Assembly: GCA_938041695.1 (NCBI GenBank) | Contig: CALISI010000022.1 | Location: forward strand, 1-10,196 | From: an uncultured Actinomyces sp. | Lineage (GTDB): Bacteria > Actinomycetota > Actinomycetes > Actinomycetales > Actinomycetaceae | Direction: 5' to 3' | Length of the DNA stretch: 10,196 nt | The notes under the pieces: generated by a model | Databases searched by the model: none | The model's input: only the letters and a program-made list of their open reading frames with translations | What the model was told of the DNA's origin: nothing | Translations under genes and position numbers: made by a program | Shown here: one piece after another, positions 5,009-10,196 of the stretch | Layout of the letters: each line of letters begins with the position of its first letter | Numbering within the stretch: the first letter of the stretch is position 1

Positions 5009-6012
5009 CAACACGACTCGTACGGCAAACCAATAGGTTCCGCATCACCGCCATCGTCGCGCTGTGCCTGCTCGCCCTCGTGGGGGTCACGTCGTTCGCG
5101 CTCAATCGTTCGGGCAACAGACAGAAAGACCCCACGGCCATTGCCTATGAAGAGGACGAGGATCCCTTGCCCGAGGGCGTCGCCTCACTCATGGACACGG
5201 CCAAGTCTCTGCACGGCACGATCGACACGATCACCTACGAGCAGAGCTACGAGGGGACGACTTACACCAAGCAGGCCTACGTGTACGTTCCCGCGTCCTA
5301 CGCCTCGGACACACCCGCGAACGTCCTCTATCTGACGCACGGCTGGTGGGGGAACGCCGCCGGTCTGGCTGACGGTGTTTCACCCGTCGTCGACGAGCTG
5401 GAGACCGCCAGCAAGGCTGCACCGACGTTGGTCGTTTTCGCGACCTACTATCCGGATCGGTCCTTCGCGACGGATGACTACGAGGAGGACTACACCCTTA
5501 ATCTTTTCTTTGCGACGAGCGAGATCGATACACTGATCGACACGGTCGAGTCTCGCTACACGACGTTTGCACGCGGGGATACTTCCGACCAGTCACTGCG
5601 GGCCTCACGCAAGCACCGCGCGTTCGGCGGTTTCTCGATGGGCGCGACGACCACGTGGGATGTTTTTGCTTTGCGTCCGCAGTACTTCTACGGGTACATG
5701 CCGATGGCTGGCGAGTCGTGGATCGGGCGCGAGGAGGACGCTGACTCCCCGCGCATCGCCGAGCTGGTGACCGCCGACGTCGAACGCGCCCACTACGGGC
5801 CACGAGACTTCCTCATTCTCGCGTCGGTCGGCTCGGAGGACCCTGCCCTGTGGGATATGACCCCGCAGATTGATGAGCTCCGCGAAGACTATCCCGACCT
5901 CATGACCGAGGACAGCATGCAGCTGTGGATCGACTACGGCGAAACCCACTCAATGACCTCGATCGCCAACCAGGTCGAGCACAACCTACCGCTGCTTTTC
6001 CCGGGCAAGTAG
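5005..6012 (+). CDS. Membrane-anchored esterase, alpha/beta hydrolase fold
   Basis: The 335-residue protein starts with a positively charged stretch and a hydrophobic segment (residues 14-33), with no lipobox or clear cleavage site, so it is probably held outside the membrane by an N-terminal anchor. An acidic, flexible linker (48-58, EEDEDPLPEG) follows. The rest resembles the putative esterase/feruloyl esterase-type family (PF00756-like): AYVYVPASY (91-99), YLTHGWWGN (109-117) as oxyanion-hole loop, GGFSMGA (208-214) with nucleophile Ser211, GSEDP (276-280) a likely site of the acid, and GETHSM (312-317) with His315. Substrate is unknown; relatives act on polysaccharide esters or mycolyl-type substrates. 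The GTG start at 5005 has GAGG 8 bases upstream, and no other in-frame start precedes the membrane segment. It stands alone, ending at a strong hairpin. Confidence 0.85.
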   Translation: MTTRLVRQTNRFRITAIVALCLLALVGVTSFALNRSGNRQKDPTAIAYEEDEDPLPEGVASLMDTAKSLHGTIDTITYEQSYEGTTYTKQAYVYVPASYASDTPANVLYLTHGWWGNAAGLADGVSPVVDELETASKAAPTLVVFATYYPDRSFATDDYEEDYTLNLFFATSEIDTLIDTVESRYTTFARGDTSDQSLRASRKHRAFGGFSMGATTTWDVFALRPQYFYGYMPMAGESWIGREEDADSPRIAELVTADVERAHYGPRDFLILASVGSEDPALWDMTPQIDELREDYPDLMTEDSMQLWIDYGETHSMTSIANQVEHNLPLLFPGK

Positions 6013-6048
6013 GGCGCGCCGCGCACGCAACGTGAGCGCGACACACGC

Positions 6049-6090
6049 AGCCCCGACCTCGTTCCTTTTCTCAGGGACGAGGCCGGGGCT
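6049..6090. terminator. Strong bidirectional hairpin terminator
   Basis: Bases 6049-6065 pair with 6074-6090 over 17 positions, with one mismatch (A6056/C6083) and one G-T pair, around an 8-base loop. It lies between convergent genes, 36 bases after the esterase stop and 20 bases after the heme-fusion stop. The pairing is equally good in either RNA. Neither side has a T run, as is common for actinobacterial terminators. Confidence 0.75.
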
Positions 6091-6110
6091 GGCTTGCAGA
6101 TCAGGGGATC

Positions 6111-8330
6111 TTATGCGCGGGGCTGACGCTCCGCCCACTGGCCGAGGCTCACGCGCGGACCCGTGAAGAACGGGGTGTCCTCACGCACGTAGAGGCGCGC
6201 CTCGGTGTAACGCTGGGCGTGCATGACGCCCTCGAGACGGTCGAGGGTATCGGCCTCGAACGCGAGCACCCACTCGTAGTCGGAGAAGCCGAAGGCCGAC
6301 AGGGTCGAGCCCTTGACGTCCGGGTACTGCGCGAAGCCGTTGCGGCCGTGTTCGGCCATGATGCGGGCACGATCTTCGGAGGCCTTCAGGTACCAGTCGT
6401 AGGAGCGCACGAAGGGGTAGACCATCGCCCAGTCGCGGGGGGCGACGCCGCCGAAGCAGGCGGGAATGTGGCGCTTGTTGAACTCGGCGGGGGTGTGCAG
6501 GCCCATGCAGGACCACACCGGGTCCAGGAACTTGCCCAGCGCCGACGCGCGCAGGCGGTGGTAGGCATCCTGCAGGACCTCCGGGTCGTCGTCGAGCCAC
6601 CACACCATCAGGTCCGCCTCGGCGCGGAAGCCCGAGACGTCGTAGAAGCCGCGGATTTCTGCGCCCGCTCCCTTCACGTAGTCCAGGGATTCGGCGACGA
6701 TGCGGCCACGCTCGCCATCGTCGGTGGGCAGTGACTCACCGAGCGCGAACACGGAGTAGAGGGCGTAGTGCTGCTTGTTGTTGACCTCGTCGAAGTCGAC
6801 GTCCGTCGCGTCGCGCGGGTCGGTGACGCGGGCGTGAGCGGCGTGCGAGTGGGGCGTCGCCTCGGTACCCGCGTGGCGGGCCTGGTGGCGCGCGGCGTGC
6901 TCACCGACGCGGTCCGGCACTCCTGCGGGATGTCCCGGATTTTCCGGGTTCTGCTCGGGCGGCACGACGGCATGGGGATGCGGGGTAGACATGGAGTCCT
7001 CCTGGGTCGGGGCTGGTTGACCGGCGGCTCGGCTGGGCGCGCCGGATGCATGAGGGGTGGGTGCGGCGCCGGGATGCCCACCGGCGCCGGAGGGCGAGGC
7101 GTGCCCGGGGCGCGCCGGAGAGAGGCAGCAGTCGCTCGGGCAGACGGTGTGGAAGGGGCCGGTGCCGGTCACGGTGACGGGCGAGGGATTCTCACCTCGC
7201 GCCTGGGCCGCGCGTTCTTCGAGCACGTCGACAAGGGAGGACACGAAGCCCGGGTCGGTGGATACCGTGTCGGCGCGTTCGTAGGGAATCCCCAGGCACG
7301 CGGCGGTTTCCTTCGCCTCGGTGTCGAGGTCGTAGACGACCTCCATGTGGTCGCAGATGAACCCGATCGGGACGACGACGGTGCCGGTCAGCGACGTTGT
7401 GTCGGCTGCGATCTCCTCGAGGAAATCGTTGATATCGGGCTCGAGCCAGCGGGCCTGCGGGGGCCCGGACCGCGAGCAATAGACGAGGTCGTAGCCCAGA
7501 TCCGCGCGGCCGAGGACGCGGCGCACCTCCGGCATGATCGCCTCAATGAGGGCGTGGTGCTGGGCAACGTAGCTGATTTCAGTTGCGGGGGTTCCCGCGT
7601 CCGACAAGGCCTCGCTCCCCTGCTGCTCGGCGCGTCCGCCCGAGGCCGCCACGGCCTCGTCGATCGAGGGACGGAAGGGGAAAGGCGAGGACCCCGCCTC
7701 CATGCTCACGGGGATGGAGTGGGTGACGAAGATCAGGCGAATCCCAGCCGGGTCAACGCCACGCGCCGCGAGGGCCGCCCACGCGCGCCGGATGGATGCG
7801 ATCTGCGCGCTCGCCATGCCGGGGGTCGAATAGTAGGGGCGAACCTTGTCCAGGATGATGTCGGCGTCGGGGTTGTCGGAGCTATCCTCGGTGCCCAGTG
7901 CGATCGTCCCCCACTTGTCGCGCAGGGCCTCCGCGGCCTCGGCGAGGTCTTCGCGGTACTGGCGACACCCCGAGTACGAGGCGTAGGCGGAGGTGGGCAG
8001 GACGAGGATGCGACGGGCGCCCGCCTGGGCGAGCTCGTCGAGCCCTTCGGTGACAAAGGGGTGCCAGTTGCGGTTTCCCCACCCGACGGGGATGTCGTGC
8101 CCGCGGCGAGCGAGTTCGGCAGACAAGTCCGCGATCAGACGCTGATTGCAGGCGTTAATGGGCGAGACCCCGCCGAAGCGCTTGTAGTGCGCGGCAACCT
8201 GGAGCAGGCGCTCGTCGGGGATTCCGCGACCGCGCGTCGCGTTACGCATGAACGGCAGGACGTCCTCCTCGCCGTTCGGGCCACCGTAGGACAGCAGCAT
8301 GATCGCGTCGTAGGTTTCCAGACCTGGCAC
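6111..8330 (-). CDS. cpfC-chdC: Fused coproporphyrin ferrochelatase and coproheme decarboxylase
   Basis: One 739-codon frame joins the last two enzymes of the coproporphyrin-dependent heme pathway. Residues 1-402 are CpfC (HemH), which inserts iron into coproporphyrin III: LLSYGGP (12-18), SGCRQYRED (120-128), catalytic His204 in FVTHSIP and Glu330 in CDHMEVVYD. C122, C397, C401 and C402 are likely ligands of the [2Fe-2S] cluster known in actinobacterial ferrochelatases. Residues about 211-248 look like an insertion. Residues 403-510 form a Pro/Ala/His-rich linker. Residues 511-739 are ChdC (HemQ), which decarboxylates coproheme to heme b: NKRHIPACF (H621), MVYPFVRSYDWYL with the likely catalytic Tyr638, and AEHGRNG with likely heme-ligand His661. 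The GTG start at 8330 has AAGGAGG 7 bases upstream. No stop or frameshift separates the halves, but a second start signal lies at 6992. Confidence 0.93.
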   Translation of the reverse strand: MPGLETYDAIMLLSYGGPNGEEDVLPFMRNATRGRGIPDERLLQVAAHYKRFGGVSPINACNQRLIADLSAELARRGHDIPVGWGNRNWHPFVTEGLDELAQAGARRILVLPTSAYASYSGCRQYREDLAEAAEALRDKWGTIALGTEDSSDNPDADIILDKVRPYYSTPGMASAQIASIRRAWAALAARGVDPAGIRLIFVTHSIPVSMEAGSSPFPFRPSIDEAVAASGGRAEQQGSEALSDAGTPATEISYVAQHHALIEAIMPEVRRVLGRADLGYDLVYCSRSGPPQARWLEPDINDFLEEIAADTTSLTGTVVVPIGFICDHMEVVYDLDTEAKETAACLGIPYERADTVSTDPGFVSSLVDVLEERAAQARGENPSPVTVTGTGPFHTVCPSDCCLSPARPGHASPSGAGGHPGAAPTPHASGAPSRAAGQPAPTQEDSMSTPHPHAVVPPEQNPENPGHPAGVPDRVGEHAARHQARHAGTEATPHSHAAHARVTDPRDATDVDFDEVNNKQHYALYSVFALGESLPTDDGERGRIVAESLDYVKGAGAEIRGFYDVSGFRAEADLMVWWLDDDPEVLQDAYHRLRASALGKFLDPVWSCMGLHTPAEFNKRHIPACFGGVAPRDWAMVYPFVRSYDWYLKASEDRARIMAEHGRNGFAQYPDVKGSTLSAFGFSDYEWVLAFEADTLDRLEGVMHAQRYTEARLYVREDTPFFTGPRVSLGQWAERQPRA
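6990..7003 (-). promoter_or_regulatory. Internal RBS and ATG of the chdC half
   Basis: Within the fused frame, AGGAGG at 7003-6998 lies 5 bases before an in-frame ATG at 6992-6990 (residue 447, MSTPHPH). It is as strong as any ribosome binding site in the window. It would yield a free 293-residue ChdC with a His-rich N-terminus in addition to the 739-residue fusion. The bases encode linker residues Gln-Glu-Asp-Ser, where there is no evident need to keep such a sequence. Confidence 0.6.
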
Positions 8331-8360
8331 TTTCAGTCCTCCTTCACGCCTAGCGTGGAC

Positions 8361-8366
8361 AGTGTA
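8361..8366 (-). promoter_or_regulatory. Candidate -10 box of the heme gene
   Basis: TACACT on the minus strand fits TANNNT. It would start transcription near 8354, giving a leader of about 24 bases that includes the AAGGAGG at 8344-8338. No good -35 is seen and no iron (DtxR-type) box is recognised. Confidence 0.3.
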
Positions 8367-8449
8367 GGGCCGCTTCCCTCCCCCACGCAGCGACAGATTG
8401 TCAGAAAAACGCAGTAAATCAGCAGTTTTCCCCGGCGCGTAGCACCGGC

Positions 8450-8508
8450 TTGCACACGCAAGTTAACGCTGTTAACCTTATCTGCGACACAAAGTTAACA
8501 GCGTTAAC
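8450..8508 (+). promoter_or_regulatory. ABC exporter promoter with paired inverted operators
   Basis: GTTAACGCTGTTAAC at 8462-8476 and its exact reverse complement GTTAACAGCGTTAAC at 8494-8508 are centred 32 bases apart, about three helical turns. Each site is itself nearly symmetric (two GTTAAC half-sites around 3 bases), as for TetR- or MarR-type dimers. TTGCAC at 8450-8455 and TAACCT at 8473-8478, 17 bases apart, make a plausible promoter whose -10 overlaps the first site, with the second site just downstream of the expected start. This predicts repression. The regulator gene is not in the window and may follow the permease. Confidence 0.7.
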
Positions 8509-8524
8509 CGATGGGAGAGAAACC

Positions 8525-9448
8525 GTGTCACACCCACATGCCCCAGCCCTGGACGCCCGGGGAATCCGCAAGAGCTACGGAACTCACGAGGTGCTGCGCG
8601 GGGTCGACCTGCGCGTCGAACCCGGACAGATCCTCGGTCTGCTCGGACGAAACGGAGCAGGCAAGTCCACGCTCATCACAATCCTGTGCGGCCTGCGCCG
8701 CGCCGACTCCGGAAGTATCGACATCTGCGGCCACCGCCCCTCCTCCGCCGACGCCGCACGGCTGATCGGATACGCGCCCCAGGAGCTGGGCATCTACCCC
8801 GACCTGAGCGTCGCCCAGAACCTCGCGGCCTTCGGCGAACTGCACGGACTCGGCCGACGCGAGGCCGCCTCGCGCGCTGGCGAGGTGATGGATCTCCTCG
8901 GCCTCACAGAGAAAAGCGACCAGCGCGCCTCGCACCTGTCGGGCGGGCAGCAGCGCAGGCTCCACGCGGGCATGGCGATCATGCACCGCCCACGCCTGGT
9001 GTTCATGGACGAGCCGACCGTCGGAGCGGACGTGGAGGCGCGCAGCCAGATCCTGCGCGCGGTCCGCCAGCTCGCCGACGAGGGTGCAGCCGTCGTCTAC
9101 ACCTCGCACTACCTGGCGGAATTCGAGGAGCTCGGCTCCGACATCGCAGTCCTGAACGAGGGGCGCCTCGTCGCGAGCGGCACGCTCGAGGAGATCATTT
9201 CCAGCCACGGGCGCGCCGAGGTCACCCTCGAGTTCGACCGCCGCGTTCCCGCGATCGACGGGTGGAGCGCCGACGACAGGCGCCTCCAACTCATCGGGGA
9301 CGAGGCCGACCCGGGTTCGCGGATCGGCGAGGCCTTGGCCTCGCCCGCCCTCTCAGGCGCGCGACTGACGGACGTGCGCATCACGCAGGCGAGCCTGCAC
9401 AACGCGTACCTGCAGATCATCAAGGAGAGTGACCATGTCGCAGCTTAA
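8525..9448 (+). CDS. ABC transporter ATP-binding protein (ABC-2 exporter type)
   Basis: The 307-residue protein is a complete ATPase subunit: Walker A GRNGAGKST (residues 41-49), Q-loop Gln86 (YAPQELG), signature LSGGQQRRL (138-146), Walker B LVFMDEP (158-164) with Glu163, and switch His195 (YTSHYLAE). The C-terminal 80 residues form the extra domain of DrrA/CcmA-like exporters. It should dimerise and power the permease encoded next; substrate may be a drug, lipid or peptide and cannot be told. The GTG start at 8525 has GGGAGAG about 6 bases upstream. A longer in-frame reading from 8450 would translate through the promoter and both operators and is rejected. The 3' end overlaps the permease gene by 14 bases, indicating one operon with coupled translation. 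Confidence 0.94.
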   Translation: MSHPHAPALDARGIRKSYGTHEVLRGVDLRVEPGQILGLLGRNGAGKSTLITILCGLRRADSGSIDICGHRPSSADAARLIGYAPQELGIYPDLSVAQNLAAFGELHGLGRREAASRAGEVMDLLGLTEKSDQRASHLSGGQQRRLHAGMAIMHRPRLVFMDEPTVGADVEARSQILRAVRQLADEGAAVVYTSHYLAEFEELGSDIAVLNEGRLVASGTLEEIISSHGRAEVTLEFDRRVPAIDGWSADDRRLQLIGDEADPGSRIGEALASPALSGARLTDVRITQASLHNAYLQIIKESDHVAA

Positions 9449-10196
9449 GCAACTCGGGGCTATGACCCGCCTGAACATCCGCCTGCAGCTCACCGACCCG
9501 GCACCCACGCTCATCCTGACGGTCATCCCCCTCGTCCTGATCCCCTTCATGATGCCGGCCTTCAAGTCGATGCTCCTGGCCGACGGCTACACCGGCGTCA
9601 CGGGTGCCGAGCAGGCGGTTCCGTCGATCGCGATCCTCTTTTCATTCCTGGCCGTGCAGAACATCATCGGCTCATTCTTCAATGAGCGCTCGTGGGGCAC
9701 GTGGGAGCGTCTCGAGGCCTCCCCCACCTCGCGCGCGTCCATCCTGACGGGCAAGGCGCTGGTCGCTTTCCTCATGCAGACCGTCCAGATCGCGGTTGTC
9801 CTCGCGCTCGGCGCCCTCATCTTCGGGTACCGGCCGACCGGGTCTCTCGTCGCACTCGCCGCGATTCTCCTCAGTTTCTCGGCGGTCCTGTCGGCGCTCG
9901 GCGTTGCGCTCGCGCTGTGGTCGCGCAGCCGCGACGCGGCCCTGTCACTGTCGAACATCATCGGTATGCTGGCAGCAGGCATCGGCGGGTCTTTCTCCAC
10001 GGTCTCTTCGTTCCCGGATTGGGCGCAGCACGCCGCGCGCCTGTCCCCCGCCTACTGGGCGATCACCGCGATTCATGAGGTGAGCCTGGACGGGGCGGGA
10101 CTTGCCGACGTCGGGACGCGGATCGGCGTCCTGTGGGGTTTCTTCGCGGTGATCGCGGGGCTGGCACTGGTACAGTTCCGGTATCACAGGGAGTAA
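9435..10196 (+). CDS. ABC-2 type transporter permease
   Basis: The 253-residue membrane protein has about six transmembrane segments (residues roughly 24-44, 62-82, 109-130, 137-161, 170-190 and 229-247). The cytosolic loop after segment 2, NERSWGTWERLEASPTSR (83-100), is the coupling motif of ABC-2 permeases that contacts the ATPase, and SPAYWAITAI (204-213) is the conserved stretch before the last segment. It forms the export path with the upstream ATPase. The ATG at 9435 is preferred over the GTG at 9429 because AAGGAG at 9422-9427 is 7 bases away. The stop codon is the last three bases of the window, so the gene is complete, but what follows it is unseen. Confidence 0.92.
   Translation: MSQLKQLGAMTRLNIRLQLTDPAPTLILTVIPLVLIPFMMPAFKSMLLADGYTGVTGAEQAVPSIAILFSFLAVQNIIGSFFNERSWGTWERLEASPTSRASILTGKALVAFLMQTVQIAVVLALGALIFGYRPTGSLVALAAILLSFSAVLSALGVALALWSRSRDAALSLSNIIGMLAAGIGGSFSTVSSFPDWAQHAARLSPAYWAITAIHEVSLDGAGLADVGTRIGVLWGFFAVIAGLALVQFRYHRE

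Noticed and set aside
4599..5141. Short open frames on both strands in the repeat-rich intergenic region
   Set aside because: They cross the repeats, lack plausible start signals, and have no conserved features; one minus-strand frame also runs into the esterase gene.
6768..8417. A 549-codon open frame on the plus strand opposite the heme fusion
   Set aside because: It lies wholly antisense to the fusion, which has clear domains; long opposite-strand frames are common in GC-rich genes. Its translation shows no recognisable fold and it lacks a ribosome binding site.
8450..8524. A 25-codon N-terminal extension of the ABC ATPase
   Set aside because: It would read through the promoter and both operators; the GTG at 8525 has a good ribosome binding site and gives the normal family start.

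Overview
The window is GC-rich, with the codon use, GTG starts, short leaders and heme-pathway genes of an actinobacterium. A coproporphyrin ferrochelatase joined in frame to an actinobacterial-type coproheme decarboxylase suggests Actinomycetaceae (Actinomyces/Schaalia-like). That assignment is inferred from gene content and was not checked against a database.

Layout. The left end (1-2591, all minus strand) holds a nitroreductase cut by the window edge, a solitary RelB/DinJ-type antitoxin with a long palindromic operator, a threonine aldolase, and a complete DinJ-YafQ toxin-antitoxin pair. A divergent SAM-dependent methyltransferase (2673-3494, plus) converges on a minus-strand pair: an ArfB-type ribosome-rescue hydrolase and a uracil-DNA glycosylase-superfamily protein (3527-4605). 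A 400-base non-coding stretch (4606-5004) is rich in symmetry: a perfect 22-bp palindrome, a 20-base inverted repeat around a 74-base loop, a 23-bp tandem repeat and an 11-bp-phased run of G tracts. It precedes a membrane-anchored esterase-fold protein (5005-6012, plus).

The right half begins with a strong bidirectional hairpin terminator, then one 739-codon minus-strand ORF coding for both final steps of the coproporphyrin-dependent heme pathway (ferrochelatase then decarboxylase). Its ChdC half has a perfect internal ribosome binding site and ATG, so the locus may make both a fusion and a free ChdC. Divergent from it is a two-gene ABC exporter (ATPase 8525-9448, ABC-2 permease 9435-10196). 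A pair of inverted GTTAAC-N3-GTTAAC operators overlaps its promoter, implying control by a dimeric repressor not encoded in the window.

No tRNA, rRNA, CRISPR array, insertion sequence or phage gene was seen. Most of the window is ordinary chromosomal housekeeping. The points worth a second look are the heme fusion with its internal start, the orphan antitoxin with intact operator, the repeat-rich intergenic region and the exporter operator pair.
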